Positions 10,926-21,261 of a DNA stretch of 64,000 bases are shown in pieces. A program made the translations under genes and the position numbers. How positions within the stretch are numbered: position 1 is the stretch's first letter; the number at the start of each line of letters is the position of its first letter. The stretch covers positions 372,001 to 436,000 of the forward strand of contig NZ_CP013940.1 in the NCBI RefSeq assembly GCF_001277215.2. The letters run 5' to 3'. Under the pieces are notes generated by a model, which was not told the origin of the DNA, made no database searches, and worked only from the letters and a program-made list of their open reading frames with translations. This stretch comes from Cronobacter malonaticus LMG 23826 (GTDB taxonomy: Bacteria; Pseudomonadota; Gammaproteobacteria; Enterobacterales; Enterobacteriaceae).

Positions 10926-12170
10926 ATGGCGTGGAATCAGCCCGGTAATAACGGACAGGACCGCGACCCGTGGGGAAGCAGCAAGCCTGGCGGCAACTCT
11001 GGGGGAAATAAAGGCGGTCGCGAGCAGGGGCCGCCGGATCTGGATGATATCTTCCGTAAACTCAGCAAAAAACTGGGCGGCATTGGCGGTGGTAAAGGCG
11101 GCGGAGCTTCGCAGGAGCCGCGCAGCCCGGTCGGCGGTCGCATTGTCGGTATCGTCGCGGTCGCTGCGGTTGTCTTATGGGCCGTCACCGGGTTCTATAC
11201 CATCAAAGAAGCCGAGCGCGGCGTTGTGACGCGCTTTGGCAAATTCAGCCATCTGGTAGAGCCGGGTCTTAACTGGAAGCCGACCTTTATCGATGAAGTG
11301 GTGCCGGTCAACGTGGAAGCCGTGCGCGAGCTGGCCGCCTCCGGCATCATGCTGACGTCTGACGAAAACGTGGTGCGCGTTGAGATGAACGTCCAGTACC
11401 GCGTGACCGATCCGCAGCGCTACCTGTTTAGCGTCGCCAACGCGGACGACAGCCTGCGTCAGGCTACCGACAGCGCCCTGCGCGGCGTTATCGGCAAATA
11501 CACCATGGACCGTATTCTGACGGAAGGCCGTACCGTTATCCGTAGCGATACCCAGCGCGAGCTGGAAGAAACCATTCGTCCGTACAACATGGGCATCACG
11601 CTGCTCGACGTTAACTTCCAGGCCGCCCGTCCGCCGGAAGAGGTGAAAGCCGCGTTTGACGACGCGATTGCCGCCCGTGAAAACGAACAGCAGTACATCC
11701 GTGAAGCGGAAGCGTACACCAACGAAGTGCAGCCACGTGCGAACGGTCAGGCGCAGCGTATTCTGGAAGAGGCCCGCGCGTATAAAACGCAGACTGTCCT
11801 GGAAGCCCAGGGTGAAGTGGCGCGCTTTGCGAAGATCCTGCCGGAATATAAAGCCGCGCCGGAAATTACCCGCGAGCGTCTGTATATCGAAACCATGGAA
11901 AAAGTGCTTAGCCACACCCGCAAAGTGCTGGTCAATGATAAAGGCGGAAACCTGATGGTACTGCCGCTGGATCAGATGCTGAAAGGCGGCTCCGCGCCTG
12001 CCGCGAGCGACGACAATAACAGCGGCAACCCGCTGCTGCGTCTGCCGCCGGCCTCCGGCAGCGGCAACAGCGGCGCGAGCAACAGCGCGTCCTCTGGCCG
12101 TGGCGATATTATGGATCAACGCCGTGCCAACGCGCAGCGTAACGATTACCAGCGCGAAGGGAGTGAATAA
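10926..12170 (+). CDS. hflK: FtsH protease modulator HflK
   Basis: An SPFH-family membrane protein that, with HflC, forms the cage around the FtsH protease. The 414-aa protein has a glycine-rich cytoplasmic N-terminus (residues 1-75), one transmembrane segment (about 80-98, IVGIVAVAAVVLWAVTGFY), an SPFH/band-7 domain and an Ala/Glu-rich coiled region. The C-terminal tail is low-complexity and rich in Ser, Asn and Gly. hflC follows after 2 nt. Confidence 0.96.
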   Translation: MAWNQPGNNGQDRDPWGSSKPGGNSGGNKGGREQGPPDLDDIFRKLSKKLGGIGGGKGGGASQEPRSPVGGRIVGIVAVAAVVLWAVTGFYTIKEAERGVVTRFGKFSHLVEPGLNWKPTFIDEVVPVNVEAVRELAASGIMLTSDENVVRVEMNVQYRVTDPQRYLFSVANADDSLRQATDSALRGVIGKYTMDRILTEGRTVIRSDTQRELEETIRPYNMGITLLDVNFQAARPPEEVKAAFDDAIAARENEQQYIREAEAYTNEVQPRANGQAQRILEEARAYKTQTVLEAQGEVARFAKILPEYKAAPEITRERLYIETMEKVLSHTRKVLVNDKGGNLMVLPLDQMLKGGSAPAASDDNNSGNPLLRLPPASGSGNSGASNSASSGRGDIMDQRRANAQRNDYQREGSE

Positions 12171-12172
12171 CA

Positions 12173-13177
12173 ATGCGTAAGTCAGTCATTGCGGTAATCA
12201 TCATCGCGTTGGTGGTGCTTTACACCTCGATTTTTGTGGTGAAAGAGGGTGAGCGCGGCATCATCCTGCAATTCAGTAAAGTGGTACGTGATAACGATAA
12301 CAAGCCGAAAGTGTATGAACCTGGCCTGCACTTTAAGCTGCCGTTTATCGAGTCGGTGAAGACGCTGGACGCGCGTATCCAGACCATGGATAACCAGGCG
12401 GATCGTTTCGTTACCAAAGAGAAGAAAGACCTGATCGTCGATTCTTACATCAAATGGCGCATCAGCGATTTCAGCCGTTACTACCTGGCGACAGGCGGCG
12501 GCGATCTCTCTCAGGCGGAAGTGTTGCTGAAGCGTAAGTTCTCGGACCGTCTGCGTTCTGAAATCGGCCGTCTCGACGTGAAGGACATCGTCACCGACTC
12601 CCGCGGTCGCCTGACCTCTGAAGTGCGCGAAGCGCTGAACTCCGGTTCTGCGGGCACCGAAGATGAAGTCGAAACCCCGGCGGCGGATGACGCTATCGCT
12701 TCTGCGGCGAAACGTGTGACCGAAGAGACCAACGGCAAAGTACCGGTGATCAACCCGAACAGCATGGCCGCGCTCGGTATTGAAGTGGTTGACGTGCGTA
12801 TTAAGCAGATCAACCTGCCGGCGGAGGTCTCGGAAGCTATCTTCAACCGTATGCGCGCCGAGCGTGAAGCGGTCGCCCGACGTCACCGTTCGCAGGGCCA
12901 GGAAGAGGCCGAGAAACTGCGTGCGGCGGCGGATTACGAAGTGACCCGTACGCTTGCGGAAGCGGAGCGTCAGGCGCGTATCCTGCGTGGTGAAGGCGAT
13001 GCCGAAGCCGCGAAACTGTTCGCCGACGCGTTCAGCCAGGATCCGGATTTCTACGCCTTTATCCGCAGCCTGCGTGCCTACGAGAGCAGCTTTAACTCCA
13101 ATCAGGACGTGATGGTGTTAAGCCCGGACAGCGATTTCTTCCGCTATATGAAAACGCCGGCCAATAGCGCACGCTAA
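12173..13177 (+). CDS. hflC: FtsH protease modulator HflC
   Basis: The second SPFH subunit of the HflKC-FtsH complex, with the same 334-aa length as in E. coli. An N-terminal transmembrane anchor (about residues 3-22) is followed by the SPFH domain. The region around residues 155-185 (GTEDEVETPAADDAIASAA) is an acidic insert typical of HflC. Next comes a long helical segment rich in Glu and Ala, then FYAFIRSLRAYESSF. A strong terminator follows. Confidence 0.96.
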   Translation: MRKSVIAVIIIALVVLYTSIFVVKEGERGIILQFSKVVRDNDNKPKVYEPGLHFKLPFIESVKTLDARIQTMDNQADRFVTKEKKDLIVDSYIKWRISDFSRYYLATGGGDLSQAEVLLKRKFSDRLRSEIGRLDVKDIVTDSRGRLTSEVREALNSGSAGTEDEVETPAADDAIASAAKRVTEETNGKVPVINPNSMAALGIEVVDVRIKQINLPAEVSEAIFNRMRAEREAVARRHRSQGQEEAEKLRAAADYEVTRTLAEAERQARILRGEGDAEAAKLFADAFSQDPDFYAFIRSLRAYESSFNSNQDVMVLSPDSDFFRYMKTPANSAR

Positions 13178-13193
13178 GCCCTTACTCTAAACA

Positions 13194-13221
13194 AGAGCCG
13201 GTCATTACCGGCTCTTTTTTT
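13194..13221 (+). terminator. Rho-independent terminator of the hflKC operon
   Basis: The 8-bp stem AGAGCCGG / CCGGCTCT has a 6-nt loop and is followed by seven T residues. Confidence 0.92.
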
Positions 13222-13239
13222 ATGCAGGTTTTACGCACA

Positions 13240-13437
13240 ATGAATACAACGGTTTTGCTGGCGCTGGGTCTGGTACTGGTCGTCGAAGGGCTCGGCCCGC
13301 TGCTTTTTCCACGTCTGTGGCGGCGGATGATCCTCTCTGTGGCGCAAATGCCGGACACTTTATTGCGCCGTTTTGGCGGTGGTCTTGTGGTTGCCGGGAT
13401 TGTGATCTACTACATGTTGAGGAAAACGATTAACTGA
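13240..13437 (+). CDS. yjeT: Small inner-membrane protein YjeT (DUF2065)
   Basis: A 65-aa protein of unknown function, the same length as E. coli YjeT when started at 13240 (MNTTVLLALGLVLVVEGLGP). Two hydrophobic helices (about 3-22 and 44-62) are separated by a basic and polar stretch, and LRRFGGGLVVAG is a family hallmark. It begins only 19 nt after the hflC terminator, so expression probably depends on read-through or on a local promoter. DUF2065 members commonly sit between hflC and purA. Confidence 0.9.
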   Translation: MNTTVLLALGLVLVVEGLGPLLFPRLWRRMILSVAQMPDTLLRRFGGGLVVAGIVIYYMLRKTIN

Positions 13438-13517
13438 ATAAAAATCGGGCAAAATCGACGAAATTTGTATACAAAAAGGGCTGAACATCAGCAAAGCTGG
13501 TGTTAGAATCCTTTTTT

Positions 13518-13533
13518 AAGCAAACGGTGATTT
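13518..13533 (+). promoter_or_regulatory. Possible PurR half-site ahead of purA
   Basis: AAGCAAAC (13518-13525) matches seven of eight bases of the left half of the PurR box (ACGCAAAC), but the right half is poor. It lies just before the purA start. In E. coli purA belongs to the PurR regulon, which is the main reason for listing it. Confidence 0.3.
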
Positions 13534-13536
13534 TGA

Positions 13537-14838
<1,302 letters not shown>

Positions 14839-14846
14839 TATGACCA

Positions 14847-14874
14847 GGGGCGCGGCAAACGCGCCCTTTGTTTT
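14847..14874 (+). terminator. Rho-independent terminator of purA
   Basis: The stem GGGCGCG (14848-14854) / CGCGCCC (14860-14866) with loop GCAAA is followed by TTTGTTTT. Confidence 0.85.
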
Positions 14875-14992
14875 CCCGGTTTTTACCCGCCTTTTTCAAA
14901 TAAATTAGCCGCCTGACATGTGGCTGGTTTATCATCAATATATCGCCCTTTGGGCGAACCGCGTTTTTCCCCTCCCATATTCTGAGGTTGAT

Positions 14993-15418
14993 GTGCAGTT
15001 AACGAGTTTTACCGATTTCGGGCTACGGGCTTTGATCTATATGGCGTCCCTGCCGGAAGGCCGCATGACCAGCATTTCTGAAGTCACCGAGGTTTACGGC
15101 GTCTCCCGCAATCATATGGTCAAAATAATCAACCAGCTTAGTCGTGCGGGTTATGTGACCGCCGTGAGGGGTAAAAACGGCGGGATCCGCCTTGGCAAAC
15201 CAGCCGCAACCATCCGTATTGGTGATGTCGTGCGTGAGCTGGAGCCGCTGTCTATAGTGAACTGCAGTAGCGCGTTCTGTCACATCACCCCCGCGTGTCG
15301 CCTGAAACAGGTGCTGGGCGACGCGGTGGCGCGCTTTCTTCAGGAACTGGATAACTACACGCTGGCCGATTTAGTGCAGGAAAACCAGCCGCTCTACAAA
15401 TTATTGCTGGTGGAATGA
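14993..15418 (+). CDS. nsrR: Nitric-oxide-sensing repressor NsrR
   Basis: An Rrf2-family [Fe-S] repressor that releases DNA when its cluster reacts with NO. From the GTG at 14993 (preceded by TGAGG) it has 141 aa, the E. coli length. A further in-frame ATG at 14918 would add 25 unrelated residues and is rejected. A winged helix-turn-helix spans about 1-75 and the cluster ligands are C91, C96 and C102. A TCGCCC-TTT-GGGCGA hairpin (14943-14957) lies in the leader. A target operator is present at 32171-32193. Confidence 0.95.
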   Translation: MQLTSFTDFGLRALIYMASLPEGRMTSISEVTEVYGVSRNHMVKIINQLSRAGYVTAVRGKNGGIRLGKPAATIRIGDVVRELEPLSIVNCSSAFCHITPACRLKQVLGDAVARFLQELDNYTLADLVQENQPLYKLLLVE

Positions 15419-15454
15419 CGCATTCGCGCCACTGATGACAACGGAGGAACCGCT

Positions 15455-17923
15455 ATGTCACACGATCCTTTTCAGGAACGAGAAGCTGAGAAGTACGCTA
15501 ACCCTATCCCGAGCCGGGAATTCATCCTTGAGCATTTAACCAAACGCGAAAAACCGGCTAACCGCGATGAACTGGCGTCCGAACTCGGCATTGAAGGCGA
15601 GGAGCAGCTGGAAGCGCTGCGTCGCCGCCTGCGCGCCATGGAGCGCGACGGCCAGTTAGTCTTTACCCGCCGCCAGTGCTATGCGCTGCCGGAACGTCTT
15701 GATCTGCAAAAAGGCACCGTCATCGGCCATCGTGACGGTTACGGGTTTTTACGCGTCGAAGGACGCAAAGACGATCTCTATCTCTCGTCTGAGCAGATGA
15801 AAACCTGCATTCACGGCGATATCGTCCTGGCGCAGCCGCTCGGTTCAGACCGCAAAGGCCGCCGCGAAGCGCGCATTGTGCGCGTGCTGGTGCCGAAGCA
15901 GAGCAATATCGTCGGGCGCTATTTCACCGACGCGGGCGTCGGCTTCGTGGTGCCGGACGACAGCCGTCTGAGCTTTGATATCCTCATTCCGCCGGAAGAG
16001 GTGATGGGCGCGCGCATGGGCTATGTCGTGGTCGTCGAGCTGACACAGCGTCCGACGCGCCGCACCAAAGCTATCGGTAAAATTGTTGAAGTGCTCGGCG
16101 ACAACATGGGCACCGGCATGGCCGTGGATATGGCGCTGCGCACTCATGAAATCCCTTACGTCTGGCCGAAAGCCGTCGAAGAACAGATTGCGCACCTGAA
16201 AGAAGAAGTGCCGGAAGAGGCCAAAGTGGGGCGCGTCGATTTGCGCAACCTGCCGCTTGTCACCATTGACGGCGAAGATGCCCGCGACTTTGACGACGCC
16301 GTATTCTGTGAGAAAAAACGCGGCGGCGGCTGGCGCCTGTGGGTGGCTATCGCTGACGTCAGCTACTATGTGCGTCCGCCAACGCCGCTTGATAACGAAG
16401 CGCGCAACCGCGGCACGTCGGTTTACTTCCCGTCGCAGGTCGTCCCAATGCTGCCGGAAGTGCTCTCCAACGGCCTGTGCTCGCTGAATCCGCAGGTAGA
16501 TCGCCTCTGTATGGTCTGTGAGATGACCATCTCCGCCAAAGGCCGTCTCACTGGCTATAAGTTCTATGAAGCGGTGATGAGCTCGCACGCCCGTCTGACC
16601 TACACCAAGGTGTGGCATATTCTCCAGGGCGATGAAGATCTGCGCAGCCAGTATCAGCCGCTGGTGAAGCATCTCGAAGAGCTGCACACGCTGTATAAAG
16701 CGCTGGAAGAGGCGCGCACCGAGCGCGGCGGCATCTCGTTTGAAAGCGAAGAAGCGAAGTTTATCTTCAACGCCGAGCGCCGTATCGATCGCATCGAGCA
16801 GACCCAGCGTAACGACGCGCACAAGCTTATCGAAGAGTGCATGATCCTCGCCAATATCTCAGCGGCGCGCTTTGTCGAGAAGCACAAAGAGCCGGCGTTG
16901 TTCCGTATTCACGATCGTCCTACGAATGAAGCGATCACCTCGTTCCGCTCTGTGCTGGCGGAGCTGGGGCTGGAGCTGCCGGGCGGCAACAAGCCGGAAC
17001 CGCGCGATTACGCCGAGCTGCTCGATTCCATCGCCGATCGTCCCGATCACGAGATGCTGCAAACCATGCTGCTGCGCTCGATGAAACAGGCGATTTACGA
17101 TCCGGAAAACCGCGGCCACTTTGGCCTGGCGCTGCAATCTTACGCGCACTTTACCTCGCCGATTCGCCGCTACCCTGATCTCACGTTGCACCGCGCGATT
17201 AAATACCTGATCGCCAAAGAGCAGGGCCACGAAGGCAACACCACCGAAAGCGGTGGCTGGCACTACACCATGGAAGAGATGCTGCAACTGGGCCAGCACT
17301 GCTCCATGACCGAACGCCGCGCCGATGAAGCTACCCGCGAAGTGGCGGACTGGCTGAAGTGCGACTTCATGCAGGATCAGGTTGGCCAGACTTTCTCCGG
17401 CGTGATTTCAAGCGTCACCGGCTTTGGTTTCTTTGTGCGCCTGACCGATCTCTTTATCGACGGCCTGGTGCATGTCTCGTCGCTGGATAACGACTACTAC
17501 CGCTTTGATCAGGTCGGCCAGCGTCTGATTGGCGAATCCGGCGGCCAGACGTACCGTCTGGGCGATCGCGTCGAAGTCAAAGTCGAAGCGGTTAACATGG
17601 ACGAGCGCAAAATCGATTTCTCGCTCATCTCCAGCGAACGCGGGCCGCGTAACGTGGGCAAAACTGCGCGCGAGCGCGAGAAGCGAGGCGGCGGTGGTGG
17701 TAAAAACCGCAGCCGTCGTCAGGTCGGCAAGCGCCAGAATTTCGAACCCAACGAGGCGTTTCGCAGCGAAAAAGGCCGTGGAAAGGTGAAGAAAGACGGC
17801 GCGGCGCGCGCTGAGAAGAGCGACAAGCCGGCGAAAAGCAGTAAAAAACCGTCGGCCAAAACGCAGAAAATCGCGGCCGCCACCAAAGCGAAGCGCGCGG
17901 CGAAGAAAAAGCGCGACAACTAA
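15455..17923 (+). CDS. rnr: Exoribonuclease R
   Basis: A processive 3'-to-5' hydrolytic exoribonuclease that can degrade structured RNA. It has 822 aa. Domains in order are an N-terminal helix-turn-helix (about 1-80), two cold-shock domains, the RNB catalytic domain with its aspartates in [15 protein letters not shown], an S1 domain ([15 protein letters not shown]), and a strongly basic Lys/Arg/Ala tail (about 735-822). The RBS GGAGG sits before the ATG. It is 36 nt after nsrR, likely co-transcribed. Confidence 0.97.
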   Translation: MSHDPFQEREAEKYANPIPSREFILEHLTKREKPANRDELASELGIEGEEQLEALRRRLRAMERDGQLVFTRRQCYALPERLDLQKGTVIGHRDGYGFLRVEGRKDDLYLSSEQMKTCIHGDIVLAQPLGSDRKGRREARIVRVLVPKQSNIVGRYFTDAGVGFVVPDDSRLSFDILIPPEEVMGARMGYVVVVELTQRPTRRTKAIGKIVEVLGDNMGTGMAVDMALRTHEIPYVWPKAVEEQIAHLKEEVPEEAKVGRVDLRNLPLVTIDGEDARDFDDAVFCEKKRGGGWRLWVAIADVSYYVRPPTPLDNEARNRGTSVYFPSQVVPMLPEVLSNGLCSLNPQVDRLCMVCEMTISAKGRLTGYKFYEAVMSSHARLTYTKVWHILQGDEDLRSQYQPLVKHLEELHTLYKALEEARTERGGISFESEEAKFIFNAERRIDRIEQTQRNDAHKLIEECMILANISAARFVEKHKEPALFRIHDRPTNEAITSFRSVLAELGLELPGGNKPEPRDYAELLDSIADRPDHEMLQTMLLRSMKQAIYDPENRGHFGLALQSYAHFTSPIRRYPDLTLHRAIKYLIAKEQGHEGNTTESGGWHYTMEEMLQLGQHCSMTERRADEATREVADWLKCDFMQDQVGQTFSGVISSVTGFGFFVRLTDLFIDGLVHVSSLDNDYYRFDQVGQRLIGESGGQTYRLGDRVEVKVEAVNMDERKIDFSLISSERGPRNVGKTAREREKRGGGGGKNRSRRQVGKRQNFEPNEAFRSEKGRGKVKKDGAARAEKSDKPAKSSKKPSAKTQKIAAATKAKRAAKKKRDN

Positions 17924-17928
17924 TCGCG

Positions 17929-17988
17929 GGGCCTGCGAGCCAGGCCCGATTTATTACGTATTGCCTAACACCGGGCGGCTTGCCGCCC
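17929..17988 (+). other. Two hairpins between rnr and rlmB
   Basis: GGGCCTG / CAGGCCC (17929-17947) is followed by GATTTATTA, a weak terminator at best. GGGCGGC-TT-GCCGCCC (17973-17988) lies 16 nt before the rlmB start codon, where it could affect translation initiation. Confidence 0.5.
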
Positions 17989-18004
17989 ATAACGAGTACC
18001 ATTC

Positions 18005-18736
18005 ATGAGTGAAATGATTTACGGCATCCACGCGGTGCAGGCCCTGCTGGAGCGCGCTCCCGAGCGCTTTCAGGAAGTGTTTATTCTGAAAGGGCGTGAA
18101 GATAAACGTCTGCTGCCGCTGATCCACGCGCTGGAAGCGCAGGGCGTGCCGGTGCAGGTGGCAAACCGCCAGTGGCTGGATGAAAAAGCGGATGGCGCGG
18201 TGCATCAGGGTATCGTCGCACGCGTTAAGCCGGGGCGTCAGTATGGCGAAAACGATCTGCCGGATCTGCTGGCGGCGCACGCGCAGCCGTTCCTGCTGAT
18301 CCTGGACGGCGTGACCGATCCGCATAACCTCGGCGCCTGCCTGCGCAGCGCTGACGCTGCGGGCGTGCATGCGGTGATCGTGCCGAAAGATCGCTCCGCG
18401 CAGCTTAACGCGACCGCAAAAAAAGTCGCCTGCGGCGCGGCGGAAAGCGTGCCGCTGATCCGCGTGACCAACCTTGCGCGCACCATGCGTCTGTTGCAGG
18501 AAGAGAATGTCTGGATCGTCGGCACGGCAGGCGAGGCAGATCACACCCTCTTCCAGAGCAAAATGACCGGCCCGCTGGCGCTGGTGATGGGCGCGGAAGG
18601 AGAAGGGATGCGTCGTCTCACGCGCGAGCATTGCGATGAGCTTATCAGCATCCCGATGGCGGGCAGCGTCTCCTCGCTAAACGTCTCGGTGGCGACCGGT
18701 ATCTGCCTTTTCGAAGCCGTGCGTCAGCGCAGCTAA
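18005..18736 (+). CDS. rlmB: 23S rRNA (Gm2251) 2'-O-methyltransferase RlmB
   Basis: A SPOUT-fold methyltransferase that modifies G2251 in the P loop of 23S rRNA. The 243-aa protein has an N-terminal substrate-binding domain (about 1-75). The knotted C-terminal catalytic domain contains [30 protein letters not shown] and [15 protein letters not shown], which are the three SPOUT signatures. It is followed by a clear terminator. Confidence 0.97.
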   Translation: MSEMIYGIHAVQALLERAPERFQEVFILKGREDKRLLPLIHALEAQGVPVQVANRQWLDEKADGAVHQGIVARVKPGRQYGENDLPDLLAAHAQPFLLILDGVTDPHNLGACLRSADAAGVHAVIVPKDRSAQLNATAKKVACGAAESVPLIRVTNLARTMRLLQEENVWIVGTAGEADHTLFQSKMTGPLALVMGAEGEGMRRLTREHCDELISIPMAGSVSSLNVSVATGICLFEAVRQRS

Positions 18737-18742
18737 TCGTAA

Positions 18743-18764
18743 AACCCTCTGCGGAGGGTTTTTT
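18743..18764 (+). terminator. Rho-independent terminator of rlmB
   Basis: The stem AACCCTC / GAGGGTT with loop TGCG continues into a run of T residues. Confidence 0.9.
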
Positions 18765-18903
18765 ATTGCCTGACGTTTGCTGCCTCTACGTGTGTAAAGT
18801 TTTATTAAAGCGCCAGTCACGTTAACCGGCGCTGCTACTATAAGCGCCACAGGCTATTTGCCTGTTTAATCAATACCTCTAACTGGATTCAGGAGATACC
18901 ACC

Positions 18904-19302
18904 GTGCAGACATTCCACGGACTGATGGCGTTTTGCGCTTACTTTTTTATCGGGCTGGCGATGATTAACTGTTTCATGTTCATCTACACCCGCATTACCG
19001 CTCATGACGAGTGGAAACTAATCAAAGAAAATAACAGCGCGGCGGCGATTACCTTCGGCGGCGCGATTTTAGGCTACGTGGTGCCGCTCGCCAGTGCGGC
19101 GATCAACTCCGTCAGCATTACGGACTATCTGATTTGGGGGGCGATCGCGCTCGTCGTCCAGCTTATAATCTACGGCGGCGTGCGTTTATATATGCCGAAA
19201 CTGAGCGAGAAGATTATTGACCGCAACGTCGCGGCCGCTATTTTCATGGGCGTGGCGTCGCTGGCGGGCGGTATTCTGAATGCAGCCTGTATGACTTGGT
19301 AA
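18904..19302 (+). CDS. yjfL: DUF350 membrane protein YjfL
   Basis: A 132-aa inner-membrane protein of unknown function, the same length as E. coli YjfL. Four hydrophobic segments are visible (about 9-30, 48-68, 77-97, 112-130), with the conserved GYVVPLASAAINS and GVRLYMPKLSEKI stretches. The start is a GTG preceded by AGGAGATACC. In E. coli, yjfI, yjfJ and yjfK lie between rlmB and yjfL; here they are missing and a 167-nt gap remains. It begins the yjfL-yjfM-yjfC unit. Confidence 0.9.
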   Translation: MQTFHGLMAFCAYFFIGLAMINCFMFIYTRITAHDEWKLIKENNSAAAITFGGAILGYVVPLASAAINSVSITDYLIWGAIALVVQLIIYGGVRLYMPKLSEKIIDRNVAAAIFMGVASLAGGILNAACMTW

Positions 19303-19323
19303 AACGAAATAACAAGGAAGGCT

Positions 19324-19983
19324 ATGTCGGCAGCAAGGAAAAGACGTGGAAAGAAAAATGGCGGTCATCCGGTCGCCAATACGTCGGATCTGAAATTTCT
19401 TCCACGCCCGGAGCCGGAACGAAAAGGGCCGAAAATACTCACCCTCGCCATCATGGGCGGCGCGGCGTTTTTCGGCCTCAAAGCCTGTCAGGATCCCGGC
19501 GATAACGACAATGACGGCGATGGCGTCTATTACTCGACGCCCGACGAGTGCCGTGAGGACGGGAACCCGGCAGATCTCTGCACCAACGCCTGGAATACCG
19601 CCAAAGCCGAGTTTGAAAAAGATATCCCGCCGAAACTGACCTGGGACGCCTGTAGCACCGCGTATGGCAATAACTGTTATTACGACGGCGTGACGAAAAC
19701 CTGGGTGCCGATGATGGCGGGCTTCCTGCTGGCGAGCAACAGAGACAAAAAGCGCGAGCAGGAGGAGTCCTCCTCGTCATCGTATTACACGTCCAGCTCC
19801 GGCTATCACTACTACTACACGCGCCCTGTCTGGCAAAACGCGTCCGGTGATTATGTCTGGCGCGGCGGCAATCGCTCCGGTGCCAGCGCCAGCAGCCGCA
19901 GCCTCGTCACCCGCAGCGCCACGACGATTTCCCGCGGCGGCTTTGGCCGTTCATCCAGCTCCCGCAGTAGCTGGGGAGGCTAA
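19324..19983 (+). CDS. yjfM: DUF1190 protein YjfM
   Basis: A 219-aa protein of the YgiB/YjfM (DUF1190) family, function unknown. A basic N-terminus (RKRRGKKNGG) precedes a hydrophobic segment (about 38-54), so it is probably membrane-anchored or exported. LKAC resembles a lipobox only poorly. The family pattern DECREDG...CTNAW...CSTAYG...WVPMMAGFLLA is clear. The tail is rich in Ser, Tyr and Gly and ends with the family RGGFG motif. The stop codon abuts the yjfC start directly. Confidence 0.85.
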   Translation: MSAARKRRGKKNGGHPVANTSDLKFLPRPEPERKGPKILTLAIMGGAAFFGLKACQDPGDNDNDGDGVYYSTPDECREDGNPADLCTNAWNTAKAEFEKDIPPKLTWDACSTAYGNNCYYDGVTKTWVPMMAGFLLASNRDKKREQEESSSSSYYTSSSGYHYYYTRPVWQNASGDYVWRGGNRSGASASSRSLVTRSATTISRGGFGRSSSSRSSWGG

Positions 19984-21171
19984 ATGCTGCGCCATCAGAC
20001 GCCGGTGCGCCCGGATCTCGCGCGTATCGCCCACGAGCACGGCTTTCACTTTCATATCATCGACGATGAAATCTACTGGGATGAAAGCCGCGCCTACCGC
20101 TTTACGCTGCGCCAGATTGAAGAACAGATAGAATCGCCCACTGCGGAGCTGCACGAAATGTGCTTGGACGTGGTGGATCGCGCTGTGCGCGATGCGCGCC
20201 TGCTTGAGCGGCTCGCCATTCCTGAGCTTTACTGGGATGCCATCGCCCAAAGCTGGAAAGACCAGGATCCGTCGCTCTACGGGCGTATGGATTTTGTCTG
20301 GACCGGGCAGGGGCCGGTTAAGCTGCTGGAGTACAACGCCGATACGCCCACCTCGCTGTACGAATCCGCGTATTTCCAGTGGCAGTGGCTGGAGGATGCG
20401 CGCCGCCAGGGCGTTATCCCGCGTGATGCCGATCAGTTCAATAGCCTTCAGGAGAAGCTCATCGCGCGTCTGGCGGAGATAGCGACGCCTGAACCGCTCT
20501 ATTTCAGCTGCTGCCAGGAGTCCGAAGAGGATCGCGGCACGGTGCTGTACCTGGAAGACTGCGCGCGGCAGGCGGGCCTTGAGACGCGTTTTATCTATAT
20601 CGAAGAGATTGGCCTGGGCCTTGGCGGCGTGCTGACGGATTTGGACGATAACGTCATCCGGCAGGCGTTTAAGCTCTATCCGCTGGAGTGGATGATGCGA
20701 GACGACAACGGCCCGCTGCTCTGTAAGCGCGCCGAGCGCTGGTATGAGCCGCTGTGGAAAAGCATTCTCAGCAATAAAGGGCTGCTGCCGCTGCTCTGGG
20801 CGCAGTTTCCGGGCCATCCGAATCTGTTACCGGCGTGGTTTAATGACGATTTCGCGCGCGAGCGGCATGATGTCGCGCAGGCGCTTGCGGGCTACGCAGG
20901 ATACGTTCGCAAACCGCTGTTCTCACGCGAAGGCGGCAACGTGACGCTGTTTGATAAAGAGGCGCAAGTGCTGGCCCACGAAGAGGGCGATTATGGCAAC
21001 GAGCCCGTTATCTGGCAGGCGTTTCAGGCGCTGCCGCGCTTTGGCGACAGCTATACGCTGCTCGGCAGCTGGATTGTCGGCGATGAGCCCGCGGGTATTG
21101 GCATTCGCGAAGATGGCTCGCTTATTACCAAAGACACCTCTCGTTTCATTCCTCACTATATCGCCGGCTGA
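19984..21171 (+). CDS. yjfC: Glutathionylspermidine-synthase-like ATP-grasp protein YjfC
   Basis: A 395-aa member of the GSP-synthase family of ATP-grasp amide ligases. Recognisable parts are LLEYNADTPTSLYE in the substrate region, YVRKPLFSREGGN for the nucleotide/Mg site and the C-terminal KDTSRFIPHYIAG. Related enzymes join glutathione to spermidine; the natural substrate of YjfC is not known to me. It starts on the base after the yjfM stop, so the two are translationally coupled. A relation to cell-envelope or polyamine modification is only a suggestion from its neighbours. Confidence 0.88.
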   Translation: MLRHQTPVRPDLARIAHEHGFHFHIIDDEIYWDESRAYRFTLRQIEEQIESPTAELHEMCLDVVDRAVRDARLLERLAIPELYWDAIAQSWKDQDPSLYGRMDFVWTGQGPVKLLEYNADTPTSLYESAYFQWQWLEDARRQGVIPRDADQFNSLQEKLIARLAEIATPEPLYFSCCQESEEDRGTVLYLEDCARQAGLETRFIYIEEIGLGLGGVLTDLDDNVIRQAFKLYPLEWMMRDDNGPLLCKRAERWYEPLWKSILSNKGLLPLLWAQFPGHPNLLPAWFNDDFARERHDVAQALAGYAGYVRKPLFSREGGNVTLFDKEAQVLAHEEGDYGNEPVIWQAFQALPRFGDSYTLLGSWIVGDEPAGIGIREDGSLITKDTSRFIPHYIAG

Positions 21172-21261
21172 CGGGTTTTCACTTTTGTGAAGCACGCAGG
21201 CGGTTTCTTTTCCCTCTCCTTCCATACTTAACGCTGTTGTCACAGGTAAGGAGAGGGATGT

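Noticed and set aside
18904-21171. Anti-phage defence function for the yjfLMC genes
   Set aside because: Nothing in the sequences or neighbours supports defence; the genes are part of the conserved enteric backbone.
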